Below are positions 36,600-50,580 of a stretch of DNA of 64,000 bases, in pieces; position 1 is the first letter of the stretch, and the number at the start of each line of letters is the position of its first letter. Position numbers and translations under genes: made by a program. Below the pieces are notes generated by a model, which saw only the letters and a list, made by a program, of their open reading frames with translations, had not been told where the DNA came from and did not search any database. This stretch comes from Atrichornis clamosus. Its lineage: Eukaryota > Chordata > Aves > Passeriformes > Menuridae. The DNA lies in assembly GCA_013400975.1 (NCBI GenBank), contig WBMZ01004770.1, positions 434,001 to 498,000 of the forward strand, read 5' to 3'.

Positions 36600-39500
36600 A
36601 TGGCATGTTGTTGTTTGTTCCACAAGTACGCTTTTCATTTAAATCAAACTTGTAGTTGAAAATAACAATTAAAAATTGTCATTTCGGTGTTGGTAGAGTG
36701 GTGTTGACTGCTGAGCAGTCAGAGATCTCTCTGTATGCCTTACCTTGGCCATGATGGCAAATAGGCCATCAATCCAGAGAATTAACTCCAGCAAGACATT
36801 AGTCATTCTTGGAAATTACAATGCTTATTTCTCTCTCTCTTTCTCTCTCTCTCTTTTGTATTTAAATAGTAGGGTTTTCAAGCATATTTTTATGGACCTA
36901 ATTAATGCATGTGACAGGCTTCTAATGTAAGGTGGAAGAAATGACAATTAAACATCTTGGAATAAGCACATTCCAGAGTGTGCACAAGCAAGTCTTTATG
37001 CAGGGCACTGTGGGAGAAAGTGCTCAGCAACAAAGCAGCGATGTGTTTTCATTTGAAACAACAGGATTGGAGTGAAAAAAGAAAACAATTCATTAGCATT
37101 TGTGAGGGAAGTTTGCAATAAGCATCGACGTTTTGTAATCCTGTGGTTTTGTAGTCTTCTACAGGGAAACTTTGTGCCATAAAAAGCCTTATTTTAAGTT
37201 CTTACTTTGGACCCTGGAGATGAGGATGAGGTTAATGGTAGTGACACTGGTTAGCCACCAGCTTTTGTTTTGTGTCTGAAGAGATGCTGCATTGCTGACA
37301 CATCAAATTCAAGATGGACTTGAGTTTTTTCACCATGCAAGTTTAAGCTCTTTTTCCATCTCCCACTGACGTACCCTTGTTCCACTGTATACTCTAGCTC
37401 TCAGGGTGCAACCAGTTCACCTTGCTGTGCAGGACTCAGAAAGGAAAATGTAAATGGCACCAGAGCTAACATTAATGGCAGTATTCATATTTTTGGACAC
37501 GTCATCTCTGGAGGCTAACACTGGCAAAAAGTTGGTAACAAAGTGCGTAATAAACTATGACAGATTACACCCTCCCAGTCCCACATTCTTTTACTATCAT
37601 AAAGGAATAAATGGGAATAGTAAATGATGTTTAAATAAAACAGCCACCTGAATTACAGAAATCTGGTGTGGTATGTTGTGTCACAAATAAGTAGCCAGGT
37701 ATTCCTTAACATATTTTGACTAACCAGATACACTGTCTGTTCAGGGCTTTTGGTTTTTCAAATGTTAAGCAGAGGATGCCATGGGATTACTGTGGGACTG
37801 CTAGGAATTAGATAACAGTTTTGGTTTTGTGGCCTGTGTTTGGAAAATAAGTGCAAAGTTCAGACTCTCTTGAGGTGACGTCCTTGCTCACTTGAAGTCA
37901 GAGAGAGCATCACCACGCACTCAGCCCAGGGTATATCCGTAGTTTAACTTCATCCAGCTGAGGTGAAATATCATCTCCAGCTGCTCTGGTCCGATAGGAG
38001 CCAAAGCCAGGACAAGCGTTTGTTGTGTCCCCATCTCGCTCAGGTATTCCTGCAAACTTCCTTGTGCCTGCTCAGCGGTGGAGTTAGAACAGACAGTGGT
38101 TAAACTGCATTATCTCCCCGTGAGCAGGCAACCGCAGTGCTCTCAGCTGTTTACCCTGGGAGATAATTAATGGATTTAAGCACAGGGAGCTCTGTGATAC
38201 ACGTGCCTGCTGGCCCAGGCCCAGCAACAGGGCTGGTCCTTGTCCGGATTCCAAGTACCCACCCTGCCCAGGAGAGCAGGGCTTGGGCATCCTGTGGACA
38301 TGCCCTGAGCTCTGCAGGGTGCTGGTGAGGGCTGGGGCACTGCTGGTGCTCGTCTTCCCCCCTTGGCAGATGGCACTGGAGGAGTCTTTGGTCCTCACAG
38401 AAAGGATTCCACATTCTACCAAGGTACATCTAATGCTACCCTTAACAAGCTGTCCCTGCGGCTCTGACTAAGGGATTTTTAGGTTCCTGTATTTAAAGCT
38501 CATGTCAGCAAGCACAGAAAACAAAAGTAGCTTGTCATGGGGCTGTAAGACAAGTCTACATCTTGTTTAATGTCTGTGTGGAGATGCAAGTAACAGTAAC
38601 TTTAACTTCTTGTACATGTATATACACCAAGTTGTCACTTTCTTGGGATAAGACTGTGCCTATAAAATGATTAGTGTTCTACTGATTGTTTTAAAATAAC
38701 TCGAGCAGCATCTGAATTTATTTACATACATGATATTGCCTTTCATAAACACAGCTGTACTCAGAATGCCAATTCAAGGATATTTCTGGAAGTTCATCTA
38801 ACAGTTCAGCTGGGATAAGAGCAGCTCACTAACATATTCTCCTTTCCTCCCCCAAGGGCTCTGGACCTAGTGTAGGTAGCCACCACCTCTCTGTTTCTGT
38901 GCCCTGAACACCTGGAGACTTGAAGAGGCTTGGGATGACTGGCTGAGCCTGCAGGGTTGCTGCTGCGAGGGTGTTGGAGCATCTGATCGCTCCTGCTTGG
39001 AGAGGCTACACTGAGCACAAGCCACCACCCAGCTCCTTCACCTCGTCCAAAAGGGCAGTAACAGCCAGCCATTCCAGGTGTCCAGGCTTGTGGTAGAGGA
39101 ATAGGCAGCAGGGTCATCCCTGTGCTGCCTGCAGGAGTCTGCAGCTCCGGGCAGATCCCTGCCTTGTTCACACCCTGCTCTTCTGCGGTCTCTGTGCTGT
39201 GAGAGTTGGCGCTGAGTGACAGCAAAATTATGGATATAGGTCAAATTCCATTAAGACCACACCTTTAGCAGCACACATTCACCCTCTGGAATTTAATATT
39301 GCTCTTCGTTTAGCGATTTCCTTCTCCCCAGTTGTTTGCTTTTGAATTTAGGATAATATAAGTCATTATTTGAAGTAGGCTATTTAGAAAGCCCTGCACT
39401 GTTATTATTTAGTAAGCCAGAGTTACATTATCACTGGCTTCAATCTATGTTTGATGAAAAGATTTTTCCTATTTAAGAGGCTAAAAAAAAAAGTAAAAGT

Positions 39501-41080
39501 CTTTAATGGTTTTTGTACCTATTCCAAGATCATCAACATGCAGTATAATTAGAAAGTTCTTGTCTTGTTTAAAATCTCTTTTCTGTCTCATGGGACTTCG
39601 ACATTAAAAATGCAAGATTTATGTATATTATATAATTATTTATTTGTAGTACAGCAGCACTTAGAGGTATCATTCAATCTTGGGGCCCTATTTATGTGAA
39701 ACTTTGTGCTAGCAATAACACTATTGAGTCAGACTGAGAAATCCCAAGCTGAAAATGTGCTAAGTATTGTACAAATATATTACAGCGGTCACAGGCTGGA
39801 AGAATTTGTATTGCAAGTAGTTAAGATGGACAAATAGTTAAGACAGGAGAGAGGAAGGATTACTCACCCAAGCATGTCAGATGAGGAATTGAAGCGTATC
39901 ACGATCCAAGACCAGATTTAGATATGTAGAAAGTTATGTTAGAAACTTGAAGGTTTTTGTCAATCCAGTCCTTGTGAGGATTTACCCGTCTTGCTTGGGG
40001 TGCTGGATGCAGAATCTGGGAGCCTTAGAACCCACGGCAGTGCTTCCAACCAGAAAACCATGGATGAGATTTTTGTTGCCTGCTTTTGTTTACCGTGAAT
40101 TTTGTAGGTCTGTAGTCTGGCTCTCTAGAAAAAGACAATGAATTCCTGGCTAATCAAACCTGTATTAAACCGAGAAGGAATCCATGTCACCAGGCAGCCA
40201 TCCAGACCATTTTGAAAGCTAAATACTAACAAGATTTATTATGCCCCTGTGCTTCATTCTCTTTCTTGGAGTACTGAGTGTAGCATGTGACTTTGTTTGA
40301 TTATTCAGTCTATTTGCTCTTCATATTTTACATTTCTGATTTAGGGTAATTCTTGGAAGGCAGAAAGCCCCACCACTTTCATAAGGACTGCTATGCATAA
40401 GGCAGCTCTTTGAACAATGGGTAGGAATACAAATTAGGAGGAGAGTTTATTTTCCGGCTAATTGTCAAAATTAAAAGTAGGCACTCAGGGACAGATAGTC
40501 CCAAGATGTATCTTTTTAAGATGTTCCCAAAGAGTGAGTAACTGACCAAGAGTTAGGACAGCTGCCTTCAGTTAAGTGCAGGATTTGGCTTGGTGGGTCC
40601 ATGCACAAAACAGAGTAAGTTTAACTGGTGACTTGGGAAAGGGAAATGCTCTCTGGCTTGGTTGAAAGTCCCTGCAGCTCCATAAAGTCTGTATCCATAA
40701 GAAAGTAAGTCCTCCTTCTTGAAAACGCAGTGGAAAAGGCGGACGGGGTGAGAATCTAAGCAAATGTAGCTTACAAATCTCACTTAAAGGTTTTTGGACC
40801 GACCTTATCACTTGCATGCTTTATTTTACAAAGTTAAGTCCCAAAAGCTATCGGAGGGAATAGCAAATTGGGTCATTTTTTTCCTGATTCGCGTAGGGTT
40901 TTTGGAATTCAGCAGCAGATGTCTAAATTAAAATACGTATGCATTCCTTGTATTAACAATCCCATTAAACTGTGCTGCCCTTCCCACCCACCCCCCTTTC
41001 CAGAAATATATCCTATCATTAGCTGCTATCTGGAATCGACAGCGGAGTAATTTGAACTCTGGCTCCCAGGGGCCTCCTCC
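36600..41080. other. Noncoding stretch with a GC-richer patch, no gene seen
   Basis: The 38180-38370 segment is GC-richer and produces overlapping open frames on both strands, none with a recognisable product. The rest is AT-rich unique sequence. No repeat family is recognisable. Confidence 0.65.
36830..36857. repeat. (CT)n microsatellite
   Basis: About twelve CT units with one interruption by extra T (CTCTCTCTCTTTCTCTCTCT..). It is the longest dinucleotide repeat in the window and a likely polymorphic site. Confidence 0.9.
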
Positions 41081-41180
41081 TTTACTTCCTGCTCTAGGAA
41101 TAAGGTGTGTATTGATTAGATATCAGACTGTAATTGGGCTCCAATCTCTCTGCCTCAAGATATATGATGGAGATGACAGG
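41080..41180. promoter_or_regulatory. Candidate conserved noncoding element with opposed CCAAT motifs
   Basis: AAGGTGTG (T-box-like) precedes ATTGATTAGATATCA and an ATTGG-GCT-CCAAT inverted pair (41133-41145). Dense homeodomain-type cores in a short repeat-free stretch resemble vertebrate enhancers. This is motif reading only. Confidence 0.25.
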
Positions 41181-44100
41181 AAACAGATACCCTGTTGCTA
41201 CTTGTAAATAGTCTGGTTGAACAAAATGGTTTGTAACCACTTCAGTGCCATAGTCTTTTATTACCAGAATGGGGTTGCTTTATCACTCAGTTTGATGACT
41301 TTTTGAAGGGAAATAATATGTTTCTTTCTGAAGGGGCTAAAATAATTTTAAACAAATTGAATTCCTCTTTTGAGGACCAAAAATAATTATCTAATAGTGC
41401 ACAGCTTGGTACAATTATACAGAGAGCATGTCACAGACATAAAATTAATTAAGTCCATAACCCCAATCTGGCATCCATTGACTATTAAAAAAAAATGGTG
41501 TTGAAAATGTGGATGTCAAAAGAAGGTGTTTGTGGTAGTTGAAGATCTGGAATTATTAATGATTTTTCTGTTCCAAGTTGTTCTCTCCTATCTATCAACT
41601 GTACCAAGGCTAAATATGAGTCTATTGGAAACAAAAGTGCAGAGTAGTGCAGATGTCAGTAGGTCACAAAAGCAACTTATTAAATATTGTTTTGAGGAAA
41701 GTTATACACAATCCATCACAACTTCAAACAAAACACAAGCTGGCAATAGTAAAAGTATATTCTGGTTGTGAGGCAGTTGTCCCACAACTTGAGAGAACTG
41801 AAGCTTTTATCGTACTGAAGGCTTGGAAAAAAATCCAAAATGCACAGACTGAAGATGAAAACCCCCAGCCTTTTGAGAAGTAACAGGCTTGTTTTCAGAA
41901 CTTATCTTTTGGGCTTTTTTAAATCCTACAGAAGAAAATCCAGAACAGACAATCAGTTTATTCTGATCAGTGATTTATCTGTGAGACTCTTAAGTGTCTT
42001 GTTTCAGAGCTGTGTACTAAAGTAACTAATGTGTTGCAATAATATATTTAGCACGTGATAAGGCACAGAGAAAATAGAGGGAAAGAAAAAAAGCACACAT
42101 TCCCTGGCTGAGAAGTTATTGAATGTTTAAAGCTTGGGAACAGATAGTTTAGGGAGAAGTAGATATCAATGACTTCCACTCTGTAAATAAATTGTGAAAT
42201 CTAATGCGCTAGTACTTCATTTCTCTCTTTCAGGCATATTTTGGATGGCATTTGTATCACATTTATGCCCCAAACATAGTTTTATTTTTGCATACAAGAC
42301 ATTTATATTCAGCTGCTCCTCAGAGTGACCTTAATGTGATTTATTGACAAAAGGAGATAGAGCTATTTTATTTTTTGAGAAATAGCAGAAGGCAAAAGAA
42401 GAAAATATTTGTAGCTTCTAATAAGCTCTACCATGCACACAAATATTATCTGTGCTGCATATTTTATTCATTTCTGTTGTTATTAGAGCTGTAACTTTGT
42501 TTCCTTTCCTTTAGTTCCTGATTTTCTTATTTGCCCCAATATTGCAGCAGTGTAACTCCACATACTTTTTCTGACCTCTTTCTCTTATTAACTTCAACTG
42601 TGTAGAGAGATGTGTTCTTTTTGTCCCTTCCCTCTCCCATGTGTCAAATCTTTGCTTTTGTACAACACATTATATTTAAATCACATAATATACCTCCTAA
42701 CCAATCCTCTGAAAGTCAAAAGTCTTTGGTTTTCGGTCAAAAACAAAGAAGCAAGGAAAAATAACTTCCACAGTGATTGATCTGCAGCAGTGTTAGCCCT
42801 GTTTATGAAGAGTCAGAAAGCAGCTGTGAGTTCAGTGCTCTGCTTTTAGATCTGAGGAGCTCCAGTAAGAAAAATCGATATGAGTAACACTGAAGGAGGA
42901 AGAAATGAACGGAAGGAAAAGCTTTTAGCAGTCATGTGCTTGGATCTCAGAACAAGGTGTCAGACCACGGCAGGGGAACGAGTGTGCAGAGCTGGACACT
43001 CGGGGATGTGCTGAGCAGAGGCTCTCCCCTACCAGCTCTTGTCTCAGATGGACCACTGGATGTAAATGCAGTGAGGGTGTGTTAGACTGTACTTTTAGGT
43101 GAGTTGAGGGCCCTGACTCATATTTGCAGGTGAGCAGATGGAGATGCCTGATCAAGTTGTTCCTGCCCTCCATGTCACTGGTTACCCTGGTGTTCTGGAT
43201 GTCACTGCCTAAGTGCCTGTGACAGATCAAATCACTTCTGTTTCCACCACCAGGGTTTGACTTGGGCATTTCAACCCTGCAGCTGTGCCCCAGTCTCCCT
43301 CCCTCTGCTGCTCCTCACCATAATTCCAACAGAAATTCATCAGAAAAGGTTTGGCTGGGACACTACTGTAATTTCATATGTTTATAGCACTGTCAAACAA
43401 AACTCAAGCAAGACAAGATCCACTTCATCATATAGCTAACCATAAAAGGTTAATATTTTGTGCTCACTCATGCAGGACTGGAGTGCCTGAAATGAGGACA
43501 GGGAGTGAACCAATGTGTGGGCTTGTGTGGACTTGGTGTCCATAACCTCACCCATTTTTCAGGATTGCTTTGGGATAATCAGGTTTTTTTCATTAGGACC
43601 AAGTGGAAGAGTCAGTGCAACCGTGTTGAACACACACATACATACAGCCCATGTCTCTGCTCCTCAGAGAAAGCAGAAATAAATCACTGCGCTTCACCAA
43701 ACTGCTGGTATCAGCATAGTGTCTTCAGAAACCCTGCTTGGACCACAACAAGGGTGGGGCAGAAATCTAAGGAAAGAATATATTAGGAAACTTGGAACAT
43801 GAGAGGTCTATGGATGTCAAGGGTAATTTCCAGAGTTATACATTATGGCAATGATGGCAAAAGCAAGTTTGGTTTAAATATGAGCAAGTCCTTAATTTCT
43901 GGTTTGGGTTGTGGAATTTGAGATTCTTGCTTGTTCCTCTGCCTGACACTAACAGTATTTCTAAATGATAGACAATAATGCATTGCATTTTATTAATATA
44001 ATTAGTCTTAAAGTAATTTGTCCCTTTCCATTTCTTTGTCTTGGGGTAATTTCAGACAGTCAGCAGGCCAGTCAATCAGAGACCAGTAGAATACACATTT

Positions 44101-47000
44101 AATGATGAAGGATCAACTGAATGCTGTCAATATAGGTTGTACTTACCTTATAGAACATGTCTCCACAGCCTGATGCTGTCACAGGTTAGCTCCAAGCCCC
44201 TGGGGCATCAGCCAGCATTGCTCAGGAAGCCATTTAGGAACATTAGGGGGTGAATGTGTCTGAAGTAAAAAGTTTTGTCTCTCAGGTGGGTTTATCAGCA
44301 TCTTCACTAACATCTTATGCTAACATGGCTCTATGCCTTCCAGACTGGAGCTGCCTGGAGCTCTGGTGATCTGGAGTCTGGACAGTTCTCAGAGTGCTCG
44401 TGTTTGTGTCTGAGTCTAGGCACAGCTGAAATTCTTCTCTTGCAAACTCGGTTCTCTGAGAGTAGGTCCCTTGGCTTGATCTCCTCTTGTCTTGCAAATC
44501 AAGCTGAAATCAGCAGAATTAGGTAAATGTAGATCAGATTAGTAAGCCAAAACTCTTCATCCATTAGCCCTGCTCACTTGAGGTGAGATGGTAGAAATGA
44601 GCAAGAACTTGCCAGATAAGGTGCTTGATCGCCAGAAACCCACATGGAAAAATCTGCTTAATCGAAAAGCAGGGAACTGGCTGAAGAGCCAATGATTCTA
44701 AATAGCTTTAATTCTTAATGGGGACAATAATTCTGTTTACTGGGAATATCTTCAGATGATTTACTGTTGATTTGGATCTTTTATATATCTTGGTCTTATG
44801 CTGGTCTTGTTTTCTTTTCTACCAGGAGCATTTGATGCATTTAACTCTATGATAGATGCAGGAGGGCCATGGGTTTGGGCACCCCCGCCAGTTCCTGGCT
44901 GTTGACTTGCTCCTTCCTTATCAATTTCAAATTGCAGCCTTGCTAAGGGCTGCAAAGCTGCTGTTGGCTTTGGGCTGCAGAAGTCTGTGCAGAAAGGAGC
45001 TTCATCCAACTGAGTCAGCCTAAGAAGCATCCCCAGAGCATCACCAGTGAAAGCGCTGTGAAATGGGTGTATTCTTGTCATGGTGAGACACCCAGCTCTG
45101 CCTGGAGTGTTTTACTTTATGAACTGTACTCTGTTCCATTCAGGTTAGAGGTTGATAAATCAATGGATGAGAAGTGGGACAATGTTTGGATGAGGACTTT
45201 CTGCGTATCCCCAGGGGAAGGAGATGAGACAGCAAACCGCAAAACAGAATCCAAAAATTTGGTCTTTTTTTTTCCCATCACAAATATTCCTCGTGTGATG
45301 AACACTGTGTGTGCCTGTGAAAAGTCAGCTCTGTAGGGAAAATCAGAAGAAAATAAAGCAGTGCAAAGAGGAGCAAGCAGTACAGGTAAATCAAAAATTG
45401 AGTAGAGTCTTGGAAGAAAATCTCATTCAGTACACATTGCCACAACTTTGTAGATGTGCTTTCTGGCTTTGACATTTGGATGTGAATTTGCAGAATCCAC
45501 AGCTTTTCTTAAATACTGGCTAAAACAAAAATCTCAGAGACACTTCAATTTTGCAGATTCTCCAAGCTCATCTGAAGCTAAGCTAAAACTTTGTGCTCAA
45601 CTTGCCCCTCTGTCACCAAATTTCCTTAAACTTCTAGTGCAAATGTTTCAGTGTTGGCTAATGAAAACACAATGTGATTAAAGGAAAAAGTTTCTTGCCG
45701 TTCATCCTTCCCCTGCTGTCAATTTCTTAATTTAAGAACTAGCCCTTGTGTCCATTATTGCACTTTATTTCTTCAGAACTTAATGGTTGGAGGGAGGAGC
45801 TCAAAGGATAGAACACATTGATGAAGTTCCTCTTACAGATGCCAGGTTTTGGCTGGATTCTTGGAAAATTTTGCACTTTCTATTAACTGATGTGTAATTG
45901 AGAGTAGAAAGATATTGTGTGCTGGTTTCTGACCTTTGCAAATGCTAAATCATGAAAATATCTGATTTATTGAATTTCTCCTCCCTCACCATAATCCTGC
46001 CAAAGTGGTCATGACCACAATAAGTGAACTGAAATGACTTAGGTATTTGTATCATATATAAAATGTTTATTTTGGGATGTAGTTTGTGAAAATATTAATG
46101 TAAGATAGTTTTGGCCAGAATGAAGCTTACAAAGGAGTAACATTTAATCATCAGAGACTGAACTGCACTCAGGCTGAACAGTGGTGTTCAAGATGACTTC
46201 TTGAATCAATTTATTCTATTTCTGGTATTAAGCTTCAACCTGGCAGGGTCCTAGGGTTGTCCATAATTCTGTAGATAGTACAGTGTCAGTGTGCTCTAAA
46301 ATGCTGTCTGTAGCATTCTGCACTGGATTTATTAGAAAGTTACCATCCTTGAAGTAGGAATTTTTTTTGTTCTTACTTGGCTTGAATAGGCAATGGCATA
46401 TTTTGGGAGAATGATATAGGTCTTTCTGTTCTGCACGAGATCATTAGCGGGTCTGTTTGCTATCAAATACTTTGAAAGAGGTAGAAACTTGAATTATATA
46501 ACTTGAATATTCTGAATTTTGAATTAGAATATTATGAATTAACCTCACTATTGGGTGAAGTCCATCTGGGTCTCCACCATATTTTCTTTGATCTTGTAAG
46601 ATAATAATCATTCTGCTTACAACTAGCTTTATATATGAAATGTGCTTAGTTTTAAATAAATGTACAATTCTGTTTGCAGACCTGTTGTGCCAGGGACCAG
46701 CACATAAACTGAATACAGAAATAGGATCTTCCTCTTCAAAAGCAAATACATACTGAAATTGGTATCTGTTGTTCTGGGTTTTTTTCATGTCCTTTAGGCA
46801 CATATGTAGAAAGACATGGAAAATGAGCAGAGTGTCTACACCGCTCCTTGATAAATGGGGTGTTGACACCACTCATACACTATTTTCTTCTCTTTTGCTA
46901 TCCAGCAAATTCCAACAAAGGTAAATTTAGGACAATCTGTTTGGGTTTTGACTAAATTTTAAAAGTTTTGCTTCCAAGGTTGCTGTTTTTTTTAATCACT
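41180..47000. other. Noncoding AT-rich stretch, no gene seen
   Basis: No gene or repeat family is supported. Near 46488-46541 a GAATT-rich degenerate patch repeats (TTGAATATTCTGAATTTTG..). The minus-strand open frame 46444-46872 (about 140 codons) spans this patch. Its predicted product has no domain I recognise, and no splice sites or neighbouring exons support it. A short CA/CATA repeat lies at 43629-43647. Confidence 0.65.
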
Positions 47001-48338
47001 CCTAGCAGATAAATCTTCCCCACAGTGTATTTGCTGGGTTGTGTGTTTCTTTAGCAAGAACAGTGTTTCCTGCTGAACAGGAGTGGATCTGTCCAGGTGA
47101 TCAGTGTGTGGTGCTGCAGACTGGACCAGCCCTAGCAGGGCCCTTGGCAAGGTGATTTGGGTACCATGGAATAGAAATGGGCATCTTGTGTATTTGGGGG
47201 AATGTTGGATTTGGTAATTGGGAATTGAACCTGGGGAGGGGAGGTAATATCTACTTATGGGTCAGGTAAGGTTATGCATTGCCTGGAGTGACCTTCTCTT
47301 GCACAAGCATTGGATCATCCCTATTCTGAGGCTTAGCTCTTCTTTTTACCCTGAAAAACCTCTCTCCGTTGGCCTTTCGGAAAATGATAACGTCAGTGAG
47401 GTCATTGTGGAATTGGATGTTAGGCAAACCACTGGATACTTTGTTAAATAAAATGGCTCTTGCCAATATTTTGTAATCGGTCCTTTAAGCTTAAACCACA
47501 TCTTAAAGTTAAAATGCATCTATGTCTATGGATACATAAACTTGTGTGTGTATAGAGTAAGGCCTTATCCCCTCACTAAGTATAGTTCTTTTTTCATTGC
47601 AAGGAGCTTTAAAATAGATGAACAGCAGTTCTGAAATCACAACATGGAGGGTGAAAAACTTAATGTGTTTTTAAGTTACTCAGAAGGAGGCATATACAAG
47701 GGGCTGACTATTTCTTAGCAAGAAAAATGCCTTTGAAAATATTTCCGTAGTTCAGGTAACTTCTTCAAAACTGCATCTGATAGGGTTCTAATCTGTGTGT
47801 TCAATAACATCAGCATTAAACATTAACACATCACAAACAACAACATGTTTATCATTTTGACATTACTTTCCAGGATCAGGTTTAAATTATGGTCTGTAAA
47901 AACAGAGTAAGTCCTTTCTATCTTTTCTTTTTTTTTTAAAGAAAGATATATTTGCTTTCTATAAAATGAGTATTTAATACCAAGTGAAAAGATGAATTGC
48001 GAATAGTCTTTGTTGATTTTAACACTTGGTGGTCATGGCTCTGCTAGGAGAAAAAAGCTGCATGATTAAGGTACAAACAAAGAAAGATGCACAGAGTTGC
48101 CGGTAAACTGAAATAAAGAAGGCTCTGCATTTCAGAGAAACTGTTACTTATTGAGGGAGAAGAAAGGGCCTTGGTTCCCAAAAGCTGTGCACGTTGTGGT
48201 GCAGCTTCTGGCTGCACATTTCCTGTGTCAGGGCCCTTTCTCTGTGTGAGGAGACGCTCAGCTCTGTGGTGGCTCTCCTGGGGCAGCTGAAGGGCATTTC
48301 CAAGGCTGGGGCTGTGTCCCATGGGCAATGGCAAAGCT

Positions 48339-48353
48339 CTGCTGCTGCTGCTG
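48339..48353. repeat. (CTG)5 trinucleotide repeat
   Basis: Five uninterrupted CTG units in a locally GC-rich patch. Short and probably stable. Confidence 0.85.
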
Positions 48354-50534
48354 GGGTGTTGAATGGGGACATTCAGTGAGGGCTGGGGGAGACCCAGTGG
48401 CCTGGGGCTCAGCTAGGATCATGGTCCTCCCCTGCCTGGCAGCCCTGCCTCAGTCCTCAGGCTTGGAGCATTTGCTCTGTCATTTTGGGCCACAAGGACA
48501 TGTTGGAACACGACTTCCAGGCAATTCCCTGATGTCCTAGTGATAATTGTCTCGCACACCTTTAAATTTTGCCCTTTGAGAGAGCTGGCTCAAGGTAGAC
48601 TGATGCTGTACATCTCTGGGAAGGGTTGGGATGGTGCCTCCCCTGTGGCTGGGACGACAAGACCACTGCACAATGGCAGCTTGTTCCTTAGAAGGAGCAG
48701 GCAAATGTTCATGCTGCCTCAATTTTAGGAGCATGAAAGAAGATGAACTTTTCTTGAACTTTTAATATCTGCAGTTTGACCTTTCTGCTGTAATACCTCC
48801 TTCTCACAACCGTAGTCCACTGTCAAAAGAAGTTTGAGAACATATCTTCCTCCTTTTCCAATCACAACAGGCCATATTAAACCTTACATATGAGAAGGAT
48901 GGAATGTGTGCAAATTCTGAGACTTTCTCAACTATCAAACTTAGCAGTGAGAGCTTAGATTGCCAGAAAATAATAAAAATAACCCCTCCTAGTTCAGCAA
49001 GAGGTTTTTAAAGCACTTTTGAAGAAGTCCTGAAACGTAATTCTTTGTCTTGTTGATTTATTTTCTTTTTTTTTTTTTGTATTTAGAAGCTTTCAGGTAA
49101 TGTTTGAGTGCATCAGTTCAGCTGCTCCCTGTAACACAACTGTCTTCTCTGATATCCCAAAGGCTGGCCTGCAGAGCCTTGGGTGTTTTCATCTCCTTGG
49201 GCTGTGTGTTGGTTATGTAATGGACTGCAAAGGCAAATACAAAACTTTGCAGTTTTTATATGTATTAAACGCTTTGAACTCACCTGTAGAAAGATACAGC
49301 TGTACAGGGGGATACCCAGGGAGGTGTGTTTGGATCCATTGCACACGCACATTCTCAGGCAGATTTGAGATACTTTCAAGGCTCTTGTTCCCCTGAAAGA
49401 CCTAAACATCCCTCTCTAAGTACCAGGCCTTAAAACATGTTTCAAATTGAGGCTTCAAAGATAATTATTCATTGTAGGCAATTCTGGTCACATATTCCTT
49501 CACTTAGAGAAAGAAAGCCTTTTGGAAGAAGGTCTGAGGATCATCGAGGTCTGGGCGAGTGAGGTCTTGCCAAACTTTTACAGACAAATGTTAAAATTGA
49601 ATAGCTTGTTTAGTGTCATGAACCATAATTTCCTTATCTCTGGTTGTTCCTTTCTTTCTTTAATAAGATATTGCTTTCCTGTGTCCTATTAAATTCCTCA
49701 TCCTGTTAGAATAGGGGGGGGAAAGGGAGAGAAATATTGTACTGAACTGTACAGACACATTGTCATTGTGGTTTCCTATTAATTTTTGCTGATTTCTGCT
49801 TACTTACCATGTGCTTTAGTGTTGTGTTACACTTTTCAGCAGCAGTGTGTCTCTAGTGCTTTGTCTCTGAAGCACTAAAACTTGCTGTTCCCAACTTTGC
49901 TGTTTTTGTCTTCATCATGCTAAACAGCCTCCCTAGGATCACAAGAACAACAGGGCCAGTTATTTTAATCAAATGATGTTTTTCAGGATCTTGAAAGGTT
50001 GCTATATCAGCCTCTGCTCTGACCTCTAAAACAAAATCACTTCCATTCACGTTATTATCTTCAGCGTGTGGGAAACAGACGGAATCTGAATATTCTATTT
50101 ATCCTGCCTCCATTTTTTTTATTTCTTTTTAATTTTTTTTTTGTATATTTGCTTGGTTCCTGTTGAAAATGCATCCAACCTATAAGCAAACAGCCTCCTC
50201 TGTGTTCATTCCCCGGCATTCTCCAAATATTCACATTCTTAAAATACCATCATCTTCCTTATTTTCTCAATTCTTTATTTGTTTACACTCAAAAGCTTCT
50301 TTGTAGCTGCCTACACTGAGCTGGGAAAACATATAGTCTAGTCCCCCTTTATGCAAATGTACAATAGATTGTTAATGTCTTTGTTACCAGATACCAGCAA
50401 GCTTTATTGAGGACAAATCCATATGCCAGTGAAATTGTACAACGTGAATGTTCCCAAATGTGTGCAATGTTCTTCAGATTAATTGGATTCTATGGAACAT
50501 ATTCCCATCACAATATGCAGAGGTTTTAAACATA

Positions 50535-50580
50535 TAACTCTCATTAATGTTAATGGAAGTCACATGCTTCAATCCCAGCA
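50535..50580. repeat. Ancient palindromic repeat centre
   Basis: AACTCTCATTAATGTTAATGG followed by AAGTCACATGCTTCAA resembles the central palindrome of old sauropsid repeats (AACTCCCATTGAAGTCAATGGGAGT..CATGC). Only the core is recognisable, so the call is tentative. Confidence 0.4.

Larger units (their letters stand above)
32410..36600. other. Noncoding stretch, no gene seen
   Basis: Besides the 33.2 kb element, the palindromic repeat at 34.0 kb and the small hairpin, the sequence is unremarkable. A direct ATATGTAAAG duplication lies near 32748-32767 and a seven-G run at 33501-33507. Confidence 0.65.

Noticed and set aside
46444..46872. About 140-codon minus-strand frame with a protein-like look
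   Set aside because: No domain I recognise and no splice context. It spans a GAATT-rich degenerate patch, so chance is the simplest reading.
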